The notes beneath the pieces are model-generated. The model had not been told where the DNA came from and did not search any database. It was given only the letters and a program-made list of their open reading frames with translations. A stretch of 29,941 bases of DNA from assembly GCA_035646535.1 (NCBI GenBank), contig DASRPD010000116.1:1-29941 (forward strand). Reading direction: 5' to 3'. The translations under genes were made by a program, and so were the position numbers. Source of the DNA: DASRPD01 sp035646535 (GTDB lineage: Bacteria > Actinomycetota > Acidimicrobiia > IMCC26256 > JANYLB01). Positions 9,001 to 15,540 of the stretch are shown here, piece by piece (positions within the stretch are counted from its first letter, which is position 1; every line of letters starts with the position of its first letter).

Positions 9001-9030
9001 GAACGGCGCGACGCGTCGCAGCCGGCTCAC
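6007..9030 (-). CDS. MFS transporter fused to two LIV-type ABC ATPases (MFS-LivF-LivG)
   Basis: One uninterrupted 1007-residue frame. Residues about 25-430 are a major-facilitator domain with many hydrophobic helices and an MFS signature-like loop GFYADRKSR (87-95). Residues about 457-690 are a LivF-like ATPase: Walker A GTNGAGKST (489-497), signature LSGGQQQ (591-597), Walker B LLMIDEL (611-617) and Q648 in place of the switch histidine, as in LivF. A 50-residue Ala/Pro-rich linker leads to a LivG-like ATPase (about 738-990): Walker A GPNGAGKTT (771-779), a degenerate signature LSTGSRR (892-898), Walker B LLLDEP (913-918) and H950. Its ATG overlaps the permease stop (ATGA). It would supply both nucleotide-binding domains for the LivHM permease; the role of the MFS part is unknown. 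Confidence 0.93.
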   Translation of the reverse strand: MSRLRRVAPFWTAGWWKEWFADLGGGEPVFPLVVLVGLNAVDELDRRAFDVLLPNIRDSFGLSISGILTVVSIAAVAAILLSVPIGFYADRKSRVAIMTAGAIAWGFFSLATGLATTVILLGVARAGSGIGKAVVDPTHNSLLADYYDIGSRPKVFSLHRMGNAIGLFLGPLLGGLLGQWLGWRAPFIVFTIPTLVFVMLAFRMREPIRGYWERKMMGASEETTITEDVPPSFAESWRIIWSVRTLRRIFFSLPFLAMAVIGIASLTSLFYEQVFDLGAADRGLVASATEPAAFIGLLLGIPFATKLMARDPGLVLKFVAGVGAIAAVAFAIYSQTPNLAVAIVLNIVVSGVIAIVAPGIFASLSLAIPPKVRSFGFSVAALWVLPGLVILPLIGTAADAWGIRTAMLLLTPVILIGTLIIASAAPLVKDDIQRVWAAAAAQSEVLYERRQGRVELLVMRAVDVHYDNVQVLFGVDFEIDEGQVVALLGTNGAGKSTLLKAISGLVEPSAGAIVFDGRDMTHTPPDEIAGRGVTQVPGGQGVFPSLTVQENLQLAAWLHRKERDRVRASTDRVLDIFPVLAERLDDPAGNLSGGQQQMLTLGMAFIERPRLLMIDELSLGLAPSVVSQLLEIVRALRDEGTTIILVEQSVNVALTVAETAYFMEKGEIRFHGPTAELLDRPDVLRSVFLEGAAAHPTAATNGAKGARPAAPPETPRLPATAVTNPTESKSDAPRSTSALSVARVHKRFGGIAALSDVSFDVEAGQIVGFIGPNGAGKTTLFDIISGFLPADAGSIILGTDDGPRDITTTAAQRRARLGLGRSFQDGRLFPALTVTETIAVALDTQVDVRDPIAAVLHLPAVVDSEAKVAARVEELIELMGLGAFRDKFVRELSTGSRRIVDLACVLAHQPRVLLLDEPSSGIAQREAEALGPLLRRIRDQLGASVLVIEHDLPLLNSISDRMIALDLGQVIASGPPSDVIRDPHVVASYLGTDDATIARSGAGTPGA

Positions 9031-11171
9031 GGGAGGGTCTCCGGGATGTGCGCGTGCTCGGCGGCATCGAGCGCGGCGCGCGGCACCGGCTCCTCCTCGA
9101 CCCGTCGGTCGCCGACGAGGCTCGGGACGAGGAGGAGCCGTCGTTCGGCGACCTTGCGGAGGTACCAGTCACGGATCTCGTAGAGCGCGGCACCGAGCCC
9201 GCCGGGAAAGATCATCAACACGAGGAGCAGGCCGGCACCCGTAGCAAGGAACTGCCACTCGCCCGGCAGGAAAAACTGCGTACCGCGGACGTAGAACGCG
9301 CCGAGCAACGCGCCGGGCACCGAGCCGAGCCCGCCGATCACGACCATCGAGAACACCTTCAAGCTCTCCTCGGGCGCGTACGCGTCGGACAGGAGGCCGG
9401 TCTGATGGTGCACGAACAGCACGCCGGCGAACGCGGCGAGGAAGCCGGAGATCGCGAATGCCGCCATCGTGGTGCGCGTCGCATTCACGCCGTAGGCCCT
9501 CGCGCCGCGCTCGTTCTCGCGGATCGCGATGAGGACCCGGCCGGTACGGCTCGCGCGGAGAGCCCGCACCACCGCGAGCGCGAGCGCCAGCCCGACGAGA
9601 GAGACGAAGTAGTACGGGGTTTCGCCGCTGATGTCGATCACGCCGAACAGATCGGGTCGGTCGAGTCGCTGTGGCGGCAACCAGGAGGAGAAGAACGCCC
9701 GGTTCAGCACATAGCTCCAGGTCACGAGTGCGAACGCGAGGGTGATCACTGCAAGGGTGAGGCCGCGCCGGCGCAGCGCGGGATAGCCGATGACCACCGC
9801 CACCGCGGCACCCGCCGCGCCGCCGAGGAGTGCGGCCACGCTGAGGTCCCAGCCCAGGTTGGCGGTGACGCCCCCACCAACCGCGGCGCCGATGCCCACG
9901 AAGGCCATCTGCCCGAGGCTGACCTGACCGGCCCAACCGGTGAGCACCACGAGCGAGATCCCGACGATCCCGAAGATCAGCACCACACCGGCCAGGTTGA
10001 GCTGACTGACCGAGAGCCACATGGGCAGCGTCAGGAGGAACGCGGCGACGAGCCCGAACAACCCCCAGCGGGCCCAGCGCACCTCGGGCAGAGCCCGCAG
10101 CTCCGCGGGGACCGGCCGCACCTCGCGGGCCGCCTGCCACGTCGAGACGGCCCCGGCGTCGGTTCGGGCCGTCGAGGATTGTCGGCCGACGGCCAGCGCG
10201 ACCAGGATGATCACGAAGAGCACGACGTCGTTGTAGGCGGGCTTGTTGCCGGGTTGGAATGCCATCGCCTGGTCGATGACGCCGAGACCGATCGCGGCGC
10301 CCGCGATGGTCGGGAACCGTTCCATCCGTCCGATCACCGCGGCCGCGAGGGCCTGGATGAGAAAGGTCGGTCCGAGGACGCTGCCGATCGGGAGGCCGAC
10401 CGTCCCCGCGCGCAGGAACATCGCGACGAACGCCAGGACCGAGGCGATCACCCAGACGTAGGTGTGAAGCCGTTTGACCGGGATGCCGAGCGTCATGGCG
10501 CGATCGGCGCGCTCGGCGGCGGCGCGCACGGCGATCCCGATGCTCGACCGGCGTAGGAAGAGAGCGAGCGCGACGAACGCCAGGGGGATGACGATCATCG
10601 TGACGAGGTCGTTGGCGTTGAACCGGGTACCGCCGATCGCGAAGTCGACGGCGAACGGCGGATCGATGCGTGGTGAGAGCGTCTGGTCGCCGAACAGTCG
10701 GGGCAGGAACAGCCCTGCCCCGACGAGGAGCTGGGCGAGGCCGATCGTCGCGACCGTGAGGATCAGGCGCGGCGAGCGGAAGAACCGGCGGATGATGAGC
10801 GTCTCGACGAGCACGCCGAGGAGCACCGCGGCGGCGAGTCCGGCCGCGAATCCCACGAAATAGGGCAGGCCCGTGCTGACGATGAGCAGCACACCGAGCA
10901 CAGCCGGCACCGCACCGAGGTCGCCCTGCGCGAAGTTCACGATCCGGTTGGTTCGATAGATGAGTGCGATGCCGAGCGCGATCAGCGCGATGCGACCGCC
11001 GACGAGCATGCCGTTGATGATCACGCCGAGCGGAGCGGGGATCGGCCAGACGAGCACCGCGAACGCGACGACGGCGATGATTGCCGCGCCGATGGCGCCT
11101 CGGACGGCGTCGACCGCGGGCCAACGCGGTTTCGGGCGCTGGGTGTTCACGCCTGTCTGAGTCAACGGCAC
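9027..11171 (-). CDS. Fused LIV-type ABC permease (LivH-LivM)
   Basis: A 714-residue integral membrane protein combining both permease subunits. The LivH half (about 50-330) contains the typical RIVNFAQGDLG block (76-86) and the cytoplasmic coupling region AAAERADRAMTLGI (217-230). The LivM half (about 370-665) contains LTGWAGQVSLGQMAF (410-424) and a late VVIGGLGSVPGALLGA segment. The soluble C-terminal tail is short and acidic. The start is GTG at 11171, with GAGGGGGG a few bases upstream; a GTG at 11150 is a weaker alternative. Its stop overlaps the start of the MFS-LivF-LivG gene by four bases. Together these two proteins and the binding protein would form one complete importer encoded by only three genes. 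Confidence 0.93.
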   Translation of the reverse strand: MPLTQTGVNTQRPKPRWPAVDAVRGAIGAAIIAVVAFAVLVWPIPAPLGVIINGMLVGGRIALIALGIALIYRTNRIVNFAQGDLGAVPAVLGVLLIVSTGLPYFVGFAAGLAAAVLLGVLVETLIIRRFFRSPRLILTVATIGLAQLLVGAGLFLPRLFGDQTLSPRIDPPFAVDFAIGGTRFNANDLVTMIVIPLAFVALALFLRRSSIGIAVRAAAERADRAMTLGIPVKRLHTYVWVIASVLAFVAMFLRAGTVGLPIGSVLGPTFLIQALAAAVIGRMERFPTIAGAAIGLGVIDQAMAFQPGNKPAYNDVVLFVIILVALAVGRQSSTARTDAGAVSTWQAAREVRPVPAELRALPEVRWARWGLFGLVAAFLLTLPMWLSVSQLNLAGVVLIFGIVGISLVVLTGWAGQVSLGQMAFVGIGAAVGGGVTANLGWDLSVAALLGGAAGAAVAVVIGYPALRRRGLTLAVITLAFALVTWSYVLNRAFFSSWLPPQRLDRPDLFGVIDISGETPYYFVSLVGLALALAVVRALRASRTGRVLIAIRENERGARAYGVNATRTTMAAFAISGFLAAFAGVLFVHHQTGLLSDAYAPEESLKVFSMVVIGGLGSVPGALLGAFYVRGTQFFLPGEWQFLATGAGLLLVLMIFPGGLGAALYEIRDWYLRKVAERRLLLVPSLVGDRRVEEEPVPRAALDAAEHAHIPETLP

Positions 11172-11245
11172 CTGCGCCCCCCTCGCGCGTGTGACCTTGC
11201 GTCCCGCTCATCACCGTGTGACGGCGGCTGGTGACCGTGGTGTGC

Positions 11246-12166
11246 TCAGTCGCTCACGTCGGGTGTTCCTGCAATGAAGTCGGCGACGACCCCGGCCAGG
11301 TCCTCGCCGCGGTCTTCCTGGAGGAAGTGACCACCCCCGACGATGGTCGTGTGCGGCTGACCGGCCGCGCCGGGGATCTCGGACTGCAAGGAGACGTGCG
11401 CGCCGCCGGTGACCGGATCCGAGTCGCTGAACGCGGTGAGGAACGGCTTGCGCCATTCGCGCAGCGCAGCCCAGGCGGCGCGGTTGGGCTCCGACGCCGG
11501 GTCGTCCGGTCGAGTCGGAACGAGCACCGGGAACCGGCGAGCACCTTCCTTGTAGGACTCGTCGGGGAACGGTGCGTCGTAGGCGGCGATGACCTCAGCC
11601 GACAGGTCAGTGGTGCATCCCCCGTTGACGATCCCGCCGACCGGGAAGTCCGCTGCCTCTTGGGAGAACTGCTGCCACGCCAGGAACGCATCGCCCGGAC
11701 TCTGATCACCGGTGGGCAGGAACGTGTTCGCGGCAACGACCCGATCGAAACGCTCCGGGTGCTCGGCGACGAGCCGCAGGCCGATGAGACCACCCCAGTC
11801 CTGGCCCACGAGCGTGATGTGGCCGAGGTCGTTCGTGGTGAGGAACTCGGCCATCCAGTCGACGTGGCGCTGGTAGGTGTAGTCGGCGCATGTCGCGGGC
11901 TTGTCGGAGCGGCCGAAGCCGATGAGGTCGGGTGCGACGCATCGATGGCCGGCCGAGACGAGCAGCGGCACCATGGTGCGGTAGAGGTAGCTCCACGACG
12001 GCTCGCCGTGCATCAACAGCACCGGCGCGGCGTCGGCCGGTCCCTCGTCGAGGTGGTGGATGCGAAGGTTCGGACCCGCGCCCGAGGCGACCTCGGTGTA
12101 GTAGGGCGCGAACGGATAGTCGAGGAGATCGGCGAACCGATCGTCGGGCGTGCGGAGTACTTCCAC
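11246..12166 (-). CDS. Haloalkane dehalogenase-like alpha/beta hydrolase (HLD-I type)
   Basis: A 306-residue alpha/beta hydrolase resembling subfamily I haloalkane dehalogenases such as DhlA and the mycobacterial DmbB/DhmA proteins, which convert a carbon-halogen bond to an alcohol and halide. The nucleophile is D123 in GQDWGG, W124 is in the halide-binding position, HGEPSWSY (53-60) gives the oxyanion-hole region, D250 (SDSDPV) is the probable acid and H280 (GGGHFLQED) the base. W164 in the cap is a candidate second halide-binding tryptophan. The N-terminal RTPDDRFADLLDYPF is typical of the group. The GTG start at 12166 lies two bases after the TetR stop, with GAGGAGG about eight bases upstream. 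An epoxide hydrolase-like or other esterase activity remains possible, but the Asp nucleophile followed by Trp favours dehalogenase. Confidence 0.87.
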   Translation of the reverse strand: MEVLRTPDDRFADLLDYPFAPYYTEVASGAGPNLRIHHLDEGPADAAPVLLMHGEPSWSYLYRTMVPLLVSAGHRCVAPDLIGFGRSDKPATCADYTYQRHVDWMAEFLTTNDLGHITLVGQDWGGLIGLRLVAEHPERFDRVVAANTFLPTGDQSPGDAFLAWQQFSQEAADFPVGGIVNGGCTTDLSAEVIAAYDAPFPDESYKEGARRFPVLVPTRPDDPASEPNRAAWAALREWRKPFLTAFSDSDPVTGGAHVSLQSEIPGAAGQPHTTIVGGGHFLQEDRGEDLAGVVADFIAGTPDVSD

Positions 12167-12168
12167 GG

Positions 12169-12756
12169 TCAGGGCCTCCTCGAGAGCAGTTGGGTCAGGT
12201 GGTCGCGCATCAAGGCTTCGCCCTCGGCGAAGCTCAGGTGCGCGTCCGTGCGAAGTGTGTTCCAGGCCGTGCCGCTGGTGATGACCTCGAGCGAGAGCAG
12301 GAGGCGGCGTCGGTCGGGATCGCGGAGTCGGTCGAGCTCGGTGCCGAACACCCGTTCCAGCTCGACGAGAGAGGCGAGGTAGACCTCGGTGTGGACCCTG
12401 GCGATCACCGGCGAGAACGGCGCCTGGAGGGAAGCTGCGAGCCGTACCGGCGCAGTCGCGTCGAGCACCTTGGCTTGGCGGGCGGTGAAGGCCGTCACGC
12501 GCTCGCCCAAGGGTCCGTCGCTCGGAACCGGTGCGGCGAGCGGCTCGATCCGTTCCAGCAGGCGCCCCGTGGCCGCGAGGAACAGGTCCTCCAGGTCGTC
12601 GAAGTGGACGTACACCGACCGTACCGACACGCCGGCTTGTTCGGCGATCTCGCGGGCGGTCGGTCGGGGGTTGCCCTCGGAGAGCAGGTCCAACAGCGCC
12701 TCGACGACCGCCTCGCGTGTGCGGACCGAACGGGCGGTTCGGCCGTCGGCCGGCAT
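12169..12756 (-). CDS. TetR-family transcriptional regulator
   Basis: A 195-residue protein with an N-terminal helix-turn-helix: TAREIAEQAGVSVRSVYVHF at about residues 33-52, followed by DDLEDLF, the standard TetR DNA-binding domain. The ligand-binding domain is all-helical and not specific enough to name a ligand. The ATG at 12756 has no clear ribosome-binding site. An in-frame GTG at 12837-12835 would add 27 residues and fits a leaderless transcript from the minus-strand promoter at 12846-12875. It sits two bases ahead of the dehalogenase gene, so it is likely to control its own operon and the divergent crotonase through the palindrome at 12860-12874. Confidence 0.9.
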   Translation of the reverse strand: MPADGRTARSVRTREAVVEALLDLLSEGNPRPTAREIAEQAGVSVRSVYVHFDDLEDLFLAATGRLLERIEPLAAPVPSDGPLGERVTAFTARQAKVLDATAPVRLAASLQAPFSPVIARVHTEVYLASLVELERVFGTELDRLRDPDRRRLLLSLEVITSGTAWNTLRTDAHLSFAEGEALMRDHLTQLLSRRP

Positions 12757-12845
12757 TGCGGTGTCGCGTTCGGATGCCCGACGGAGCCCATGGGACGCGC
12801 CGGTGACGCGGTTGGCGGTCTCGGCTGTGGGGCCCACGGCGGCCG

Positions 12846-12881
12846 ACAGTATTGGTTCCTGCACAGAGTGTGCAATAGGGT
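12846..12881. promoter_or_regulatory. Overlapping divergent promoters for the TetR operon and the crotonase
   Basis: Plus strand: TTGGTT (12853-12858), a 17-base spacer and TAGGGT (12876-12881) form a plausible -35/-10 pair. The predicted transcript start is at or next to the crotonase ATG at 12890, so the mRNA would be nearly leaderless. Minus strand: TTGCAC (12875-12870), an 18-base spacer and TACTGT (12851-12846) form a promoter toward the TetR gene. Both elements match the actinobacterial TAnnnT pattern and share the palindrome at 12860-12874. This is inferred from sequence only. Confidence 0.45.
12860..12874. promoter_or_regulatory. Palindromic operator candidate for the TetR regulator
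   Basis: A perfect inverted repeat, TGCACA-GAG-TGTGCA, lies between the divergent TetR and crotonase genes. It overlaps the spacer of the plus-strand promoter and the -35 and spacer of the minus-strand promoter. TetR proteins bind as dimers to palindromes of this size next to their own gene, so this is the natural candidate site. Bound repressor would block both directions. Confidence 0.6.
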
Positions 12882-12889
12882 CACCTTCG

Positions 12890-13636
12890 ATGACCTGCTC
12901 GATTGGCCCTCCGGCGTCGTCCGCCGGCCGCGTCTCGCGCACCGGTGACTCGGTGACCGCGCCCGTGGCGCACGTCAGCCTGGACGACGGTAAGGCGAAC
13001 GCGCTCAACGACGCCTCGATCGATGCGCTCCTGCACGGGATCGACCGCGCCCGAGCCGACGGGGCGGGCGTGTTGGTCATCCGGGGGCGTTCCGGTGTGT
13101 TCTCCGGCGGAATCGACCTGGGGGTCTTGCGGGGTGACGATCCGCAGGCGCGCCTGGCCACGCTGATCAGGATCGCGCGTGGCCTCCTCGCCGTGTGGAC
13201 TGCCCCGATACCGACCGTCGCGGCGGTGACCGGCCACGCCATCGCCGGTGGAGCCGTCCTCGCGATGGCTTGTGACCAGCGGATCGCGCTCGACGACGCC
13301 GATCACCGGATCGGTGTCAACGAGACCGCGCTCGGAATGGCGTTTCCGACCTGGGCGCTGGTCATCTGCCGATCGGCGATCCGGCCCGAGCGGCTCACCG
13401 AGACGATGTTGCTGGGACGGACGTTCGCGCCGTCCCGAGCGGCCGAGACCGGCATCGTGGAACGCGCGGTGGCTCCCGCCGACTTCGACACTGCAGTCGA
13501 AGACGCCGCCGCGGAGGCCGCCGCGCTGCCCACCGCGGCCTATGCCCGGACCAAGCTCCGCCTGCGTGAAGCCGAGAAGACGCGCGCCGAGGCGCTCATC
13601 GGCGACGAGATGGGTACGTTCGGCGGGCCGACCTGA
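12890..13636 (+). CDS. Crotonase / enoyl-CoA hydratase family protein
   Basis: A protein of 248 residues, or 227 if the GTG at 12953 is used. It has the crotonase fold: LDDGKANAL (31-39), first oxyanion-hole segment FSGGIDLGVL (71-80), second segment GHAIAGGAVLAMACD (115-129), and the single catalytic glutamate E145 in GVNETALGM. The other glutamate of enoyl-CoA hydratase (Glu144) is replaced by a small residue, as in many non-hydratase crotonases, so the exact acyl-CoA reaction is open. The ATG at 12890 fits a leaderless transcript; its first 21 residues are not typical of the family, so the GTG is a real alternative. It is divergent from the TetR-dehalogenase-transporter block and shares its control region. 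Confidence 0.88.
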   Translation: MTCSIGPPASSAGRVSRTGDSVTAPVAHVSLDDGKANALNDASIDALLHGIDRARADGAGVLVIRGRSGVFSGGIDLGVLRGDDPQARLATLIRIARGLLAVWTAPIPTVAAVTGHAIAGGAVLAMACDQRIALDDADHRIGVNETALGMAFPTWALVICRSAIRPERLTETMLLGRTFAPSRAAETGIVERAVAPADFDTAVEDAAAEAAALPTAAYARTKLRLREAEKTRAEALIGDEMGTFGGPT

Positions 13637-13671
13637 CCCACGCGGCGCAGCACCCGGCTGACCGGCCGCGG

Positions 13672-13685
13672 GTGACGTGCGTCAC
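13672..13685. promoter_or_regulatory. CRP/GlxR-like binding site candidate
   Basis: GTGACGTGCGTCAC is a 14-base palindrome with the core GTGA-N6-TCAC, the centre of the CRP-family consensus TGTGA-N6-TCACA (the outermost base differs on each side). It ends 35 bases before the start codon of the DUF4097-like gene, the first gene of an operon that encodes an adenylate cyclase. No CRP gene is in the window, so binding is inferred. Confidence 0.5.
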
Positions 13686-13720
13686 TCCCCAGAGGGGCTC
13701 GGCTCGGTCAGGATGGTCAC

Positions 13721-14410
13721 ATGGCCGAACCGGCGGAGTCGCCCCGCACCGTACGCGTCACCAGCCGCAACGGGGCGGTGAAGATCGTCGCTGACTCGCC
13801 GCGAGCCATCTCGGTCGAGGGTGGGACCGTGTCCGGCGACGATGTCGACTCCGACCGCTTCGAGGTCGCCGGACAGAACCAGCCGATCCTCGTGCGGTGC
13901 CCACCGGGAACCGACGTCGTGGTCGGGACGAGCTCCGGGCGGGTCGAGCTTCACGGTGAGCTCGGCGATGCACGCGTGACCACCCAGTCGGGCCGCATCT
14001 CGATCGACTCGGCAGCGAGCGTGGACGCTCGTACCCGATCAGGTCGGATCGCGATCGATCGTTGCGCGGGTTCGGCGCGCCTGCAGTGCACTTCCGGACG
14101 AATCGAGGTCGGCGACGTGGCGGAGCTCGATGCCGCGACCCAGTCGGGCCGCATCGCGGGCGAACGGGTCGGCCGGGGCCACCTCAGCGCGGTGAGCGGG
14201 CGCGTCGACCTCGGCGCCGCGGACGGGTTCTCCGCGCTCGAGGTGACCACGGTCTCCGGCGCCGTCGACATCTCGGTGCCGCACGAGTCGTGTCCCACGA
14301 CAGTGCTCGAGACGGTGAGTGGACAGATCGCGTGCGATCTCCCGCCGGGAGAGGACGGCCGAGTTGTCGTGCGAACGACGAGTGGGCGCATCCGGGTCCG
14401 CGAACGATGA
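13721..14410 (+). CDS. DUF4097-like beta-helical repeat protein
   Basis: A 229-residue protein with no signal peptide or membrane segment. From about residue 75 onward it is built of repeats of roughly 17-18 residues centred on SGR(I/V): nine turns such as TSSGRVEL, TQSGRISI, TRSGRIAI, CTSGRIEV, VSGRVDL, VSGAVDI and TSGRIRV. This is the pattern of DUF4097/putative-adhesin right-handed beta-solenoid domains, often found in or next to cell-envelope stress and anti-sigma loci. AGGA at 13710-13713 precedes the ATG by seven bases. The stop overlaps the adenylate cyclase start (ATGA), so the two proteins are probably made together. No enzymatic motif is visible. Confidence 0.8.
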   Translation: MAEPAESPRTVRVTSRNGAVKIVADSPRAISVEGGTVSGDDVDSDRFEVAGQNQPILVRCPPGTDVVVGTSSGRVELHGELGDARVTTQSGRISIDSAASVDARTRSGRIAIDRCAGSARLQCTSGRIEVGDVAELDAATQSGRIAGERVGRGHLSAVSGRVDLGAADGFSALEVTTVSGAVDISVPHESCPTTVLETVSGQIACDLPPGEDGRVVVRTTSGRIRVRER

Positions 14411-14994
14411 CCGACCCGACGAGTCGTGGTGCCGGCGCGATCGCCTTCACGGATCTCGTCGGGTTCACCGACTTCACCGCCGAATGGGGAGACGACGTCG
14501 CGGTGTCGGTCCTGGACGCCCAAGAGCGTGCCGTGCGATCTGCGCTGCCCGAGGACGCGCGGATCGTCAAGGAGCTCGGCGACGGGCTCATGCTCTGGTT
14601 CGCCGACCCCGTCTCGGCGATCGTGGTCTGCCGAGAGCTGCGCCGCGGCTTCGGGGCGCGAGGCTCGGCGCCGCCGCTCGGGGTGCGCGTCGGCCTGCAT
14701 TGGGGAACCCCGACCCGACGTCGAGACGACCTCGTCGGCCACGAGGTGAACCTCGCGGCGCGCATCGTCGAGCTCGCCGGTCCGGGAGAGTTGCTCGTGT
14801 CCGCGCCGCTGCGCGATCAGATCGGAGGCCGCGCCCCCGACCTCGAGTTCGACGAGCTCGGTCCCGTCGTCATGCGGGGAATCCCCGACCCGGTTCGACT
14901 CTTCCGAGTGACGGGCCGGGCGCCGACCGGCCCGTCAGGTACCCCGGCGGGCGGTTCGGCCGCGCGTGGCGAAGCCGGAGCGCGGGTCTCCTAG
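14407..14994 (+). CDS. Stand-alone class III adenylate cyclase catalytic domain
   Basis: A 195-residue soluble protein consisting almost only of a class III nucleotidyl cyclase domain. The residues needed for activity all appear present: metal ligands D16 (FTDLVGF) and D59 (KELGDG), adenine-selecting K55 and D108 (DLVGHE), and transition-state residues N115 and R119 (VNLAARI). It should therefore make cAMP from ATP as a homodimer. There is no membrane, HAMP, PAS, GAF or other sensor domain, only a short disordered Gly/Ala tail. Its ATG overlaps the stop of the DUF4097-like gene by four bases, so that protein is a candidate partner. A CRP-like site lies upstream of the operon. Confidence 0.9.
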   Translation: MTDPTSRGAGAIAFTDLVGFTDFTAEWGDDVAVSVLDAQERAVRSALPEDARIVKELGDGLMLWFADPVSAIVVCRELRRGFGARGSAPPLGVRVGLHWGTPTRRRDDLVGHEVNLAARIVELAGPGELLVSAPLRDQIGGRAPDLEFDELGPVVMRGIPDPVRLFRVTGRAPTGPSGTPAGGSAARGEAGARVS

Positions 14995-15000
14995 CATCCG

Positions 15001-15516
15001 GTGATGACCGTTCGTACGCCCCTTGCCGTGGTCGCCGTGTTCGCCGCCGGCGTTCTGGCGGGGTGCGGAGGTGGCAAAGCACCGCAGGTCTCCCTCGACG
15101 ACGTCGAAGAGGACCTGCAGGAGCTGATCGCCCAACGCGAGGACTGGTATCCGGCGCGGATGGTCGGCGCGGTCGACTGCCCGCAGACCGCGGAGCGCTC
15201 GGAGGGGACCACCGCCGATTGCACGGTGCAGGTCGAGGGGCTCCCGGTCACGTTCCGAGTTGTTCAGACCAACGACCGGGGCGGGATCGAGGCAGAACGG
15301 CGCCAGGCGTTCCTGTCCACGGAGAAGGCTGATGCATTCGTCCGCGGTGAGTTCGACGACATCGTCACGGTCGACTGCGGCGACTCCGAGTTCTTCGTGC
15401 GCCGTCCCGGTACCGAGTTCTCGTGCAAGGTGACCGCGACCGACGGCACGGATGCCGAGGTGTTCATCGAGGTGCTCGACGCCTTCGGCAACATCAAGGT
15501 CGTGCGTCACACCTGA
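15001..15516 (+). CDS. Lipoprotein with two DUF4333-like repeats
   Basis: A 171-residue secreted lipoprotein. A hydrophobic signal ends in the lipobox LAGC, followed by a Gly-rich tether. The mature part has two similar modules, each with a Cys pair: VDCPQTAERSEGTTADC and VDCGDSEFFVRRPGTEFSC. They match the C-P...G..F.C layout of DUF4333 domains common in actinobacterial envelope lipoproteins; each pair probably forms a disulfide. Function unknown. GTG 15001 and ATG 15004 are adjacent possible starts. Six bases separate it from the cyclase gene, so it is likely the third gene of that operon. The next gene is convergent. Confidence 0.82.
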   Translation: MMTVRTPLAVVAVFAAGVLAGCGGGKAPQVSLDDVEEDLQELIAQREDWYPARMVGAVDCPQTAERSEGTTADCTVQVEGLPVTFRVVQTNDRGGIEAERRQAFLSTEKADAFVRGEFDDIVTVDCGDSEFFVRRPGTEFSCKVTATDGTDAEVFIEVLDAFGNIKVVRHT

Positions 15517-15540
15517 CCGGCGCGGGCCTGCACGCGTCGC

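Noticed and set aside
6946..9183. Very long open frame (745 codons) on the plus strand, opposite the MFS-ABC fusion
   Set aside because: Its product is Arg/Glu/His/Asp-rich without domains, while the opposite strand encodes clear Walker motifs. It is the usual antisense shadow of a GC-rich gene.
8937..10556. 539-codon plus-strand frame opposite the permease gene
   Set aside because: Low-complexity charged sequence with no motifs; the minus strand carries LivH and LivM signatures throughout.
11172..11245. Separate promoter for the transporter genes between the dehalogenase and permease genes
   Set aside because: There are GTCAC/GTGA motifs but no convincing -35/-10 pair, so I treat the gap as intra-operonic without excluding a promoter.
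12389..12889. N-terminal extension of the crotonase upstream of 12890
   Set aside because: The frame is open, but this stretch is the antisense of the TetR gene and the divergent control region; crotonase similarity begins only after 12950.
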